A stretch of 5,567 bases of DNA, from the NCBI GenBank assembly GCA_947463665.1, contig CANHUD010000165.1, positions 1 to 5,567 of the forward strand, read 5' to 3'. The notes under the pieces were generated by a model. It was given only the letters and a program-made list of their open reading frames with translations. It did no database searches and was not told the origin of the DNA. This document shows, in pieces, positions 1 to 5,567 of this stretch (position 1 is its first letter; each line of letters opens with the position of its first letter). Source of the DNA: Sphingobacteriales bacterium (GTDB lineage: Bacteria; Bacteroidota; Bacteroidia; Chitinophagales; Chitinophagaceae). Made by a program: the position numbers and the translations under genes.

Positions 1-538
1 CATGGTACATGTTGGCGCAGATCTTTGGGGCATGAAGCGATCCAAGCAGCGTCTGCATCGCTTTTTTATAGTAGATCACCTCCCAGTTTCCCGGCAGGTA
101 GAGATCGTAATGTAATTCATTCAGGATGGGAACCATGGCCTGTCCGGTGGTTTTGACCGACAATTCGCTGCCCTGGAACATATCACCCGTGTCTAATATA
201 AAGGTGTTCGGATTGGCCTTTCGACTTTTCCGGAAATAGGTAGCAAGATGCGCATAGCCGCCGGTTTTCCGGACTACCGGCTGGTTGTTCTCCCAGAACA
301 GTTCATCGTGGGCATGCACCTGACAATGCACATCTGTGGTCTGAAGAATGGAAAGCACGAATGGCTTGCTGCTGTCTGCTGTTACCGGTTCTTCCGTTGA
401 TGTGCCCGCCGGTTCTGCAAGGGCTGCCGCAGGTCCAAGGCCAAGTCCTAAGGAGAACAGGCCACTTTTCCGGAGAAAATCCCGGCGGGAGTTTTCCGAT
501 AATACGGGGCTTTGGAGCGATGGATTGTTCTTGTGCAT
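1..538 (-). CDS. Tat-exported metallophosphoesterase, 5'-nucleotidase/SoxB-like (partial, C-terminus outside window)
   Basis: The reading frame is open from the ATG at 538 to the left edge: 179 codons, C-terminal part missing. Residues 17-24 are SRRDFLRK, a twin-arginine export signal, followed by a hydrophobic Leu/Gly/Ala stretch (27-41) ending in ALA, so the protein should fold in the cytoplasm and act in the periplasm or be anchored at the envelope. The calcineurin-like metallophosphoesterase fold is shown by TTDVH (D69, H71, first metal ligands), DTGDMFQGS (D119, bridging metal ligand) and PGNWE (N151). The usual GNH signature has Trp152 instead of the catalytic His; a Trp-Glu pair here recalls SoxB thiosulfohydrolases and their uncharacterised Bacteroidota relatives. 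Family knowledge suggests a two-metal hydrolase acting on nucleotides or another phospho- or sulfo-ester; the substrate is inferred only. It follows the porin gene by 81 bp on the same strand. No clear Shine-Dalgarno precedes the ATG, but the start fits the Tat signal position. Confidence 0.88.
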   Translation of the reverse strand, partial: MHKNNPSLQSPVLSENSRRDFLRKSGLFSLGLGLGPAAALAEPAGTSTEEPVTADSSKPFVLSILQTTDVHCQVHAHDELFWENNQPVVRKTGGYAHLATYFRKSRKANPNTFILDTGDMFQGSELSVKTTGQAMVPILNELHYDLYLPGNWEVIYYKKAMQTLLGSLHAPKICANMYH

Positions 539-564
539 GGCAATCGTTTTTTGCAATAGGGTAC

Positions 565-600
565 AAGTTGCTGATAAAGAAGTATATCCTTCGTGATAAA
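565..600 (-). promoter_or_regulatory. Candidate regulatory element upstream of the phosphoesterase gene
   Basis: The 81-bp gap between porin and phosphoesterase (539-619) holds TTTATCAC (593-600) and, exactly 23 bases downstream on the minus strand, AACTT (565-569). The same two blocks with the same 23-base gap occur upstream of the porin gene, where AACTT is part of a -7 box. Here the box reads CAACTTGT, a poor match to TAnnTTTG, so I cannot call a promoter with confidence. The gap shows no convincing intrinsic terminator, so read-through from the porin gene is possible. Confidence 0.3.
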
Positions 601-619
601 AGTCACTCTTCCTTGCCTC

Positions 620-2044
620 TTAGAAATAATAATTGATCACGAGATTCCAGAGGCTCATATTGACTTTGTTGATAACGAAACGGTCATTCCCGTACGTTTC
701 TCCTTGTCGCCCCTTATGCACATATAGCAATTGTGTTTCCATCCCGCGCAGTAAACCGGTGAAGGTATATCGTACATCTACATTGAACTGGGTATAGGAG
801 GGAAGCCCGTATTTATTGAGGCGGTAATTCATGACATCCGGCAGATTGAAATAGCCTGCGGAGGCCTGCGTTTTCAGTCTGAGTTTGGGAAGATCATATC
901 CGGCTTTCAGTACATAAGCATGTACATCGCCAAAACCTTCATTGCGTTCTCTGGGCATGAAGGTGTAAAAGGGTTCCACACCCCATTCTCTTGGCATGAG
1001 GTATCGGCCCCGTGCGGTGATGCGTGTATAGTTGAGCGATGTTTTCCAGCGGTTGTTTTCCCAGCCGAAACGGGCTCCAAACACCTGGGATTGTCCGCCT
1101 TTTTCCATGTAGGTTCTGGCAGGATCTTCATTTCCTCCATGGTTGATGGATTGTTGCCGAATCCATTGCAGGCCGGAGACCAGTTTTTGTTTATCACCAA
1201 CTGGCCAGGTCTGGTCTGCCTGTAGGAGTAAGGTATTGAAGATATTATCAACAAATACATCATACAGTTTCACTGTATGTTTTTCTGAAAGTTTATGCGA
1301 TATGCCAAGTAGTCCTATTCCACCGCTTCTCAGATGATCTTTATAGGCCGATGGCTTACCTGAAGGACTGACTCCTGATGGATAAACGCCAATGGATTCG
1401 GCGATTCTGAACCATTTTACGGTGCCTCTCGGGGAAAGTTCATACAGATATCCTCCTTCGATACGGGTGTTTTTTACGTCGCGCGACTCCATGAATAAGC
1501 CACCTACTTCTGTAGGGCGCATCCGGCCATCCTGAAGGTTTATAAACGGCGTGTTCAATAGTTGTTTCCCCAGTGTGATGTGTGCTTTTTTCCATGAGTA
1601 TTTGAGGTAAAGTTCTTCCAGCCGGTCGATATCATCCCGGTTACCCGGATTTTCCAGATCGAACAGGCCAATTTCATAGCGGGAGATCTGGTTGGTAGTG
1701 GGATCTGGTTTACCCAGATTGGAGGAGCCAACATTAAAAGTGAAGAAGCCACTTACCCCAAACTGAAAACCTTTGAAGCGGGCGGTTTCGAATTTGATAC
1801 CGCCTCCGGCGGCATGCGCGTGGAAATCGGTCAGACCGTTCCGGTTATCGGTTGCCATAAAGAAATACCGGAAATGGCCGCTAACCTGCCCGTTTCGGAA
1901 TGCATGCAGCAGGGAAGTGGTATCATCGGCCGGCTGTTCTTTGCCTTTCCAGAGATTGGGGGCTGTATGTGTTTCCTGGTGTTGGGCTGTGGCGGTTGAC
2001 AGGCCGCATACCGCGATCCCGGTCCATATTGTCTTCCAAATCAT
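620..2044 (-). CDS. OprD-like outer-membrane porin
   Basis: This 474-residue protein has a Sec signal peptide (about 1-20, short hydrophobic core, ending near TATA-Q) and finishes in NYYF, with the C-terminal Phe typical of outer-membrane beta-barrels. Alternating aromatic/polar strands run along its length. The resemblance to OprD porins rests on GHFRYFFMATDN (56-67), the ARFKGFQFG stretch (88-96), RLEELYLKY (141-149), and GKQLLNTPFIN followed by QDGRMRP (159-177), which matches the G-x-Q-x-x-x-x-P-x-x-x-x-x-D-x-R-x-x-P region at the start of the barrel. OprD is about 420-450 residues, so the length fits. Members admit amino acids, peptides or small organic acids; the substrate here cannot be predicted. 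It lies between the cation exchanger (74 bp upstream) and the Tat phosphoesterase (81 bp downstream), both on the same strand, and seems to have its own promoter. No strong ribosome-binding site precedes the ATG, which is common in this phylum. Confidence 0.85.
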   Translation of the reverse strand: MIWKTIWTGIAVCGLSTATAQHQETHTAPNLWKGKEQPADDTTSLLHAFRNGQVSGHFRYFFMATDNRNGLTDFHAHAAGGGIKFETARFKGFQFGVSGFFTFNVGSSNLGKPDPTTNQISRYEIGLFDLENPGNRDDIDRLEELYLKYSWKKAHITLGKQLLNTPFINLQDGRMRPTEVGGLFMESRDVKNTRIEGGYLYELSPRGTVKWFRIAESIGVYPSGVSPSGKPSAYKDHLRSGGIGLLGISHKLSEKHTVKLYDVFVDNIFNTLLLQADQTWPVGDKQKLVSGLQWIRQQSINHGGNEDPARTYMEKGGQSQVFGARFGWENNRWKTSLNYTRITARGRYLMPREWGVEPFYTFMPRERNEGFGDVHAYVLKAGYDLPKLRLKTQASAGYFNLPDVMNYRLNKYGLPSYTQFNVDVRYTFTGLLRGMETQLLYVHKGRQGETYGNDRFVINKVNMSLWNLVINYYF

Positions 2045-2070
2045 GCTGCTCGAATCATTTTTTTAGTCGA

Positions 2071-2090
2071 CAAAGTTATTCCCCGGGAAT
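2071..2090 (-). promoter_or_regulatory. Porin promoter -7 box with adjoining palindrome
   Basis: On the minus strand TAACTTTG (2071-2078) is a full match to the Bacteroidota -7 consensus TAnnTTTG and would give a leader of roughly 20 nt before the ATG at 2044. Directly upstream, sharing one base with the box, is a perfect inverted repeat with arms ATTCCC and GGGAAT around one central base (2078-2090). Its position in the promoter spacer suggests a repressor or regulator site. No good TTG/TTTG -33 box is seen at 17-21 bases, which would fit a promoter that depends on an activator. Confidence 0.5.
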
Positions 2091-2100
2091 GCACTGTTTG

Positions 2101-2108
2101 GTGATAAA
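2101..2108 (-). promoter_or_regulatory. TTTATCAC block shared with the phosphoesterase leader
   Basis: TTTATCAC lies 23 bases upstream of the AACTT within the porin -7 box, the same arrangement as at 565-600 before the phosphoesterase gene. At about 57 bp before the ATG it sits where an activator could bind, but a chance match is not excluded. Confidence 0.28.
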
Positions 2109-2118
2109 GGTTACGTTG

Positions 2119-3120
2119 TCATCGGCTTAAAACAAAAAGCAGCCCCATGCTAAGGATATACACGATCAGCATTAGAACAGCATCGATGGCCATAACGAAT
2201 TTTTTTTTCGGTGCCTGGATGGTGAATCCTGCTATCGCAATTCCATACATCACCAATGCAGCGAACACAGAGATCAGGTGAATATCGGAGGCATCTTTGA
2301 GCAGAATGCCTTTAGTGTAGAACGCATCGTCGAGGGCCAGGATAAGCATATTGAAAATATTGCTCCCAAGTAAGTTGCCCAATGCCAGATCGATGGATCC
2401 TATCCGAACAGCTGCTATGGAAACGGCGATTTCGGGAAGGGATGTAGAAGCCGCCACCAGCATTGTACCGATGAAGGAGGTCCCCAGGCCGCTGCTTTCT
2501 GCAATTCCATTGGCGAGATAGGGGATGAACAAAGCTGCAACGATCACGATGCTGGCGAAACCGGTATAACGAAGCAGGAGTTGTTGCAGGGTAAGCCCTT
2601 CCAGGGGATGTTCCGGCTCTGCCGTTTCCATCGATCGCCGGATGCGGTCGAACGTGTAAATAATGCGTATGGAAAAAAGATAAAGCACAATAAACATAAG
2701 ACTGATAATTCCCAGCCCGGGTAGTATTACAATATCGGTAGGGAGGAACAGTCCGATGCCCGCTATGGATGTCAGAATAAGCCCCAGTGCGGCGGAGAGC
2801 GTATGCCGGGGAGCAGATGCCACAAAAAAAAGATGCTGGCGTTTGGGAACGAATATATCCAGTACGGCTAGTATGGTAAGATTGAAGGTACAACTGCCGA
2901 TGATATCGCCAACGGCGAGGTCTGCTGACTGAACAATGGCAGACGAACTGACACCCACCATTAGTTCAGGAAGGGAGGTAACGGTAGCCATGAGGATCAG
3001 CCCAACCCATGCTTTCCCCAGACCGGATTTTTCAGCAATCTGATCGCCGTAATACGATAATTTTTTTCCAGCAAAGAAAATAACAACGGCACAGGCAGCA
3101 AATCCCAGAATATCCGTCAT
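2119..3120 (-). CDS. CaCA-family sodium/calcium-type cation exchanger (YrbG-like)
   Basis: This 333-residue polytopic inner-membrane protein has about ten hydrophobic helices and the two inverted alpha-repeats of the Ca2+:cation antiporter superfamily. Alpha-1 is TSLPE (48-52) followed by GDIIGSCTFN (71-80); alpha-2 is TSLPE (216-220) followed by GNLLGSNIFN (238-247). E52, N80, E220 and N247 correspond to the ion-binding residues known from NCX structures. The last position is Asn, as in K+-independent NCX, rather than the Asp of K+-dependent NCKX exchangers, so K+ independence is a reasonable inference. A charged cytoplasmic loop (about 159-180, rich in Arg and Glu) separates the two halves. 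The likely role is Ca2+ efflux driven by Na+ or H+. The frame stays open upstream to 3183, but the ATG at 3120 is preferred: it has a good ribosome-binding site, starts just before the first membrane helix and avoids overlapping the usp gene. It forms an operon with the usp gene, 10 bp apart. Confidence 0.92.
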   Translation of the reverse strand: MTDILGFAACAVVIFFAGKKLSYYGDQIAEKSGLGKAWVGLILMATVTSLPELMVGVSSSAIVQSADLAVGDIIGSCTFNLTILAVLDIFVPKRQHLFFVASAPRHTLSAALGLILTSIAGIGLFLPTDIVILPGLGIISLMFIVLYLFSIRIIYTFDRIRRSMETAEPEHPLEGLTLQQLLLRYTGFASIVIVAALFIPYLANGIAESSGLGTSFIGTMLVAASTSLPEIAVSIAAVRIGSIDLALGNLLGSNIFNMLILALDDAFYTKGILLKDASDIHLISVFAALVMYGIAIAGFTIQAPKKKFVMAIDAVLMLIVYILSMGLLFVLSR

Positions 3121-3126
3121 GGAATA

Positions 3127-3132
3127 CCCCTT
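3127..3132 (-). promoter_or_regulatory. Ribosome-binding site of the cation exchanger, overlapping the usp stop
   Basis: AAGGGG lies six bases before the ATG at 3120. Its two A residues belong to the TAA stop of the usp gene (3131-3133), so terminating ribosomes stand on the next initiation site. This supports translational coupling and fixes the start of the exchanger. Confidence 0.65.
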
Positions 3133-3955
3133 AATGTTCCGGAATGAAAAACACCGGAATGGCGGACTGGTGGAGTGTGGCACGCAGGAACCTTCTGCCT
3201 GCCAATCGGTTAAAAAAAGGTTTATCAGGTCTTGTTACCACCAGTGCATCGGGCTTTTCTTTCCGGATGAAGCTACGAATCCCCACAGAGTGACTGCTGG
3301 TTTTCAATCGGTGAACAGCAGAAACGGCTACCGCCGACAGTTCATCGGCCTTTTTTTTCCAGGAATGCATCTGCCCGGATGCTGTTTCATCTTCTTTGGC
3401 ATAGAAGTGTATGGGGATGATTTCCGGAACGGGCTGAAAGAATTGCGAAAAATCATGTAATGCCGGTATTTCCACCGCATGAAAATTGGTAGTGAATCCC
3501 ACTTTACGAAGCTGAAATTTTTTGAGTGCTGCAGGTACGACGGCCACTGGAATAGTGGAGTGAGTGGCCACAGATCGGGCTGTACTACCCATCAGGGCGT
3601 AGGATAATCCTGTCAGGCCTTCAGTACCCAATACGATTAGTTTGGCTTTAATTTCTTTTGCTTCTGTGAGGATGCCATCGGAGACTTCACTGTTTACACA
3701 GGAAGAGCTGATGGAGAGGTCTGGATGAAGGGATTGTAGCTTTTTGCAAAAGATCTCCATGGCTGCTTCTGCGTGTTTCAGCAGCAGCGGGAGGTCGGTC
3801 ATATCCGGAATTTCCCCCTGGATGCTGTAATAAAATGGATGATAGATATGCGTGCAATGCAGAGAGGAACGGGTGGCTTCTGCCAGAAAACAGGCATAAC
3901 GGGCAGCCGTGAAAGAAGCCTTGGAGAAGTCGGTAGCGAGCAGGATGGTGTTCAT
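3131..3955 (-). CDS. Universal stress protein, tandem UspA domains
   Basis: This 274-residue cytoplasmic protein has two Usp domains. Domain 1 (about 1-132) begins MNTILLATDFS, with D9 at the position that contacts adenine nucleotide in this family. It carries the complete ATP-binding signature G-2x-G-9x-G-S at G110, G113, G123, S124. Domain 2 (about 140-274) keeps the closing strand pattern (ALVVTRP ... IPVFFIP), but the glycine signature is lost, so it is probably structural and does not bind nucleotide. Such tandem proteins are common in Bacteroidota; they modulate stress responses or partner transporters, with no known catalytic activity. The start is ATG 3955, not the in-frame GTG at 3964: AGGTG lies six bases before the ATG, and family members begin with M-x-x-I-L. 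The cation exchanger follows after 10 bp, suggesting that this Usp senses ATP or stress in connection with cation transport (inference). It may be transcribed from a promoter lying between it and the tRNA terminator. Confidence 0.92.
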   Translation of the reverse strand: MNTILLATDFSKASFTAARYACFLAEATRSSLHCTHIYHPFYYSIQGEIPDMTDLPLLLKHAEAAMEIFCKKLQSLHPDLSISSSCVNSEVSDGILTEAKEIKAKLIVLGTEGLTGLSYALMGSTARSVATHSTIPVAVVPAALKKFQLRKVGFTTNFHAVEIPALHDFSQFFQPVPEIIPIHFYAKEDETASGQMHSWKKKADELSAVAVSAVHRLKTSSHSVGIRSFIRKEKPDALVVTRPDKPFFNRLAGRRFLRATLHQSAIPVFFIPEH

Positions 3956-3961
3956 GTGGAA

Positions 3962-3966
3962 CACCT
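3962..3966 (-). promoter_or_regulatory. Ribosome-binding site of the usp gene
   Basis: AGGTG stands six bases before ATG 3955. Its last three bases are the in-frame GTG (3962-3964) that a gene finder might choose as the start, so this site argues for the later ATG. Confidence 0.55.
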
Positions 3967-3967
3967 G

Positions 3968-3991
3968 TAAAAATATCGTGCCTGATCGGTG

Positions 3992-3999
<8 letters not shown>
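3968..3999 (-). promoter_or_regulatory. Possible promoter of the usp-exchanger operon
   Basis: On the minus strand TTTTTTG (3993-3999) is followed after 17 bases by TATTTTTA (3968-3975), seven of eight matches to TAnnTTTG. The -33 box would lie inside the T-tract of the tRNA terminator. The predicted start of transcription falls at or next to the ribosome-binding site, leaving a leader of only about 7 nt, which lowers confidence. No better promoter is visible in the 36 bp between the terminator and the gene. Confidence 0.35.
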
Positions 4000-4105
<106 letters not shown>

Positions 4106-4114
4106 AACGGGCTG

Positions 4115-4148
4115 CAAATATACGATTCTTTTCCTGATTGCAAAAAAA
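4115..4148 (-). promoter_or_regulatory. Promoter of tRNA-Ala
   Basis: On the minus strand TTTTTTTG (4141-4148) and a perfect -7 box TATATTTG (4115-4122) are separated by 18 bases, close to the Bacteroidota housekeeping sigma consensus. Transcription should begin about six bases below the box, near 4108, a few bases before the first tRNA base at 4105. This is the strongest promoter in the window. Confidence 0.8.
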
Positions 4149-4185
4149 CGCATAAAAATCGGCACACCTGTGGCCTTGTTTTTCG

Positions 4186-4193
4186 TAATTTAG
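4186..4193 (+). promoter_or_regulatory. Possible -7 box of the isomerase gene
   Basis: TAATTTAG, seven of eight matches to TAnnTTTG, ends four bases before the ATG at 4198. No TTG lies at the expected distance upstream. If used, it would give an almost leaderless mRNA, in agreement with the absence of a clear ribosome-binding site. The region 4106-4197 is divergent between this gene and the tRNA and contains no other gene. Confidence 0.3.
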
Positions 4194-4197
4194 GCAC

Positions 4198-5115
4198 ATG
4201 CGACCAATAGGATTTGTCAGTGCGATCTTTGCCGAACGCACTCTTGAAGAAGTAGTGGATTTTGCGGCTAACAATGGCTTTCAGTGCATTGAGGTAATGT
4301 GCTGGCCCAAAGGAAAAGCAGAACGTCGTTACGCCGGTGTCACGCATATCGATGTAGACTCGCTCACACCGGATCGTATAGCCTATATCCGGGAACTTTT
4401 CCAGAGCCGTGGTCTTTTTATTTCCGGTCTGGGCTATTACCCCAACCCGCTGGATCCGGAGGAAGAAAAACGGATTTTTTTCCTGGAACATATTCAAAAA
4501 GTTATACAGGCTGCCGCTGCACTGGGGGTTCCGGTGGTGAATACGTTTATCGGTCGGCATCCGGCGCTATCTGTTCCGGAAAACATCGAACTGTTTAAGC
4601 GATACTGGCCGCCGGTAGTGCAACGGGCAGCGGAACTGAACGTTCGCATCGGCATCGAAAACTGTCCGATGCTGTTCACATACGATGAATGGCCGGGAGG
4701 CAAGAACCTGGCGATTTCTCCGGTGATCTGGGAACAGTTGTTCACCATCATCCAAAGCGAACACATCGGTCTGAACTACGATCCTTCCCACATGATCTGG
4801 CAGCAGATGGATTACCTCACACCTTTACAGGAATTTGCGCATAAACTGTTCCATGTACATCTGAAGGATGCAACGTTATACAGGGAAAAGCTCGACAGGG
4901 TGGGGATCCTGGCTACTCCGCTGGAATACCATTCGCCCAAACTGCCCGGCCGGGGAGATGTAGACTGGAAAGCATTTTTACTGCATCTGGAGAATGCAGG
5001 ATACGAAGGACCGCTGGTGATCGAATTTGAAGATAAAGAGTATGAACAATCACCGGATACAATCGTGGAAGGTATGCTCCTGGCAAGAGATCACATTCTT
5101 TCGGTTATTTCTTAG
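4198..5115 (+). CDS. Sugar phosphate isomerase/epimerase-like TIM-barrel protein
   Basis: This 305-residue soluble protein belongs to the xylose isomerase-like TIM-barrel superfamily (also called AP endonuclease 2 family), which includes IolE-, IolI- and tagatose-epimerase-like enzymes. The candidate divalent-metal ligands are all present at barrel strand ends: E154 in IGIENCPM, D195 and H198 in NYDPSH, H221 in HVHLKD, and E276 in VIEFED. PGRGDVDW (260-267) is the conserved loop near the active site. There is no signal peptide, so it acts in the cytoplasm. The family interconverts or dehydrates sugars, inositols and keto-sugars through enediol chemistry; the substrate cannot be told from sequence. 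The ATG at 4198 starts directly on the first barrel strand (IGFVSAIF), and an upstream start is unlikely because the tRNA promoter is close. It stands as a single plus-strand gene, with its end overlapping the convergent response regulator by 11 bp. Confidence 0.9.
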   Translation: MRPIGFVSAIFAERTLEEVVDFAANNGFQCIEVMCWPKGKAERRYAGVTHIDVDSLTPDRIAYIRELFQSRGLFISGLGYYPNPLDPEEEKRIFFLEHIQKVIQAAAALGVPVVNTFIGRHPALSVPENIELFKRYWPPVVQRAAELNVRIGIENCPMLFTYDEWPGGKNLAISPVIWEQLFTIIQSEHIGLNYDPSHMIWQQMDYLTPLQEFAHKLFHVHLKDATLYREKLDRVGILATPLEYHSPKLPGRGDVDWKAFLLHLENAGYEGPLVIEFEDKEYEQSPDTIVEGMLLARDHILSVIS

Positions 5116-5567
5116 CGAGATTAAACAACTCCCCTTTGCTGTTGATCTTGAGCTTCTTGTAGATACTCTTGATGTTCATCCGTACGGTATCGATCGACAG
5201 ATCGTATTTCGATGCGATCATTTTGTAGGATAAACCCTCCAGAATTCCATTGGTAACATCTCGCTCCCGATCGGTAAGTTTCTCGAAATGGTTTCTGGGT
5301 TCCTGAAAACTATTGAAGATCTTACGGGCAATTCCGGGTGTCATGTAAGCTCCTCCTTCGGCCACTGTACGCAATACTTCTTCCAGATTTACGCCCACAC
5401 TCTGCTTATCGATGTAGCCCAATGCTCCTTTTTTCAGCGCACTGAAGATGGTGTCGGTATCATTCTTAATCGTATTCATGATGATGGCAACATCCGGATA
5501 TTTTTTTAGGATAAGATCGATGGCTTCCAAGCCGTTCATCTCGGGCATCACTATATCCAGCAAAATA
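5105..5567 (-). CDS. NarL/LuxR-type response regulator (partial, N-terminus outside window)
   Basis: The frame is open to the right edge, so the true start and the first part of the receiver domain (including the acidic pair) are missing. The visible part begins ILLDIVMPEMNG, where the Asp (codon 5555-5557) is the phosphoacceptor. T in MNTIKND (codon 5471-5473) and K in YIDK (codon 5405-5407) are the conserved switch Thr and Lys. After a linker comes a C-terminal LuxR/GerE helix-turn-helix: LTDRERD, then EGLSYKMIASKYDLSIDTVR, then the recognition helix and IYKKLKINSK. This is a DNA-binding transcription factor activated by a histidine kinase; the partner kinase is not in the window and may lie upstream, beyond the right edge. 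The TTG at 5561-5563 is within the receiver and is not a start. The stop TAA (5105-5107) lies inside the 3' end of the isomerase gene. Confidence 0.93.
   Translation of the reverse strand, partial: ILLDIVMPEMNGLEAIDLILKKYPDVAIIMNTIKNDTDTIFSALKKGALGYIDKQSVGVNLEEVLRTVAEGGAYMTPGIARKIFNSFQEPRNHFEKLTDRERDVTNGILEGLSYKMIASKYDLSIDTVRMNIKSIYKKLKINSKGELFNLAKK

Noticed and set aside
572..590. Weak GAAG/CTTC hairpin between porin and phosphoesterase as a terminator
   Set aside because: A four-base stem with no long T run is too weak to call.
907..1263. 118-residue open frame within the porin gene, same strand
   Set aside because: It is a shadow frame inside a well-supported gene, without family features or a credible start.
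2312..2893. 193-residue open frame within the exchanger gene
   Set aside because: Its composition (many Arg, His, Ser, Tyr, Cys) is that of an out-of-frame reading of membrane helices; the overlapping CaCA frame is certain.
3121..3183. N-terminal extension of the cation exchanger to 3183 (21 extra residues)
   Set aside because: It would overlap the usp gene by 53 bp, has no membrane or family character, and a good ribosome-binding site points to the ATG at 3120.
3956..3964. GTG start for the usp gene at 3964
   Set aside because: The GTG is part of the AGGTG ribosome-binding site for the ATG at 3955, which begins the typical Usp N-terminus.
4161..4198. Direct repeat GGCACA (4161-4166 and 4193-4198) upstream of the isomerase
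   Set aside because: It is six bases only, with no symmetry or promoter-related spacing; chance is the simpler explanation.
5561..5563. TTG as start of the response regulator
   Set aside because: It lies just before the phosphoacceptor Asp inside the receiver domain; the gene continues beyond the window.

Overview
The window looks like ordinary chromosome from a member of the Bacteroidota, probably a Chitinophaga-like organism. The support is base composition near 50% GC, promoter boxes of the Bacteroidota type (TTTG or TTG near -33, TAnnTTTG near -7), few strong Shine-Dalgarno sequences, and protein sequences that read like that phylum. The genus is an impression from memory, not a computed result.

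Left part (1-3955), all on the minus strand. In order of transcription: a two-domain universal stress protein (UspA type), a CaCA-family sodium/calcium-type cation exchanger 10 bp behind it, an OprD-like outer-membrane porin after a 74-bp gap, and a Tat-exported SoxB/5'-nucleotidase-like metallophosphoesterase that runs off the left edge. The first two are almost certainly one operon, since the stop codon of the first is part of the ribosome-binding site of the second. The porin appears to have its own promoter. The porin and phosphoesterase leaders share an element of two blocks at identical spacing, which suggests common regulation. Together the four genes suggest envelope and ion homeostasis plus uptake or processing of a phosphorylated or sulfur-containing solute, but no substrate can be read from the sequence.

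Middle (3956-4197). A very compact non-coding block holds a tRNA-Ala(GGC) on the minus strand. A near-consensus promoter lies just upstream of it, and a perfect 18-bp stem terminator starts at its last base. The terminator T-tract may also supply the -33 box of the usp promoter. The plus-strand promoter of the isomerase gene must lie in the same stretch.

Right part (4198-5567). A plus-strand TIM-barrel sugar phosphate isomerase/epimerase-like protein converges on a NarL/LuxR-type response regulator on the minus strand. The two coding regions overlap tail to tail by 11 bp. The regulator lacks its N-terminus because of the window edge.

There is no mobile element, CRISPR array, phage gene, toxin-antitoxin pair or recognisable defence system here. 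I did not find an undescribed multi-gene system. The points most worth checking are regulatory (the shared leader element, the palindrome at the porin promoter, the tRNA/terminator/promoter overlap) and the GNWE signature of the phosphoesterase.
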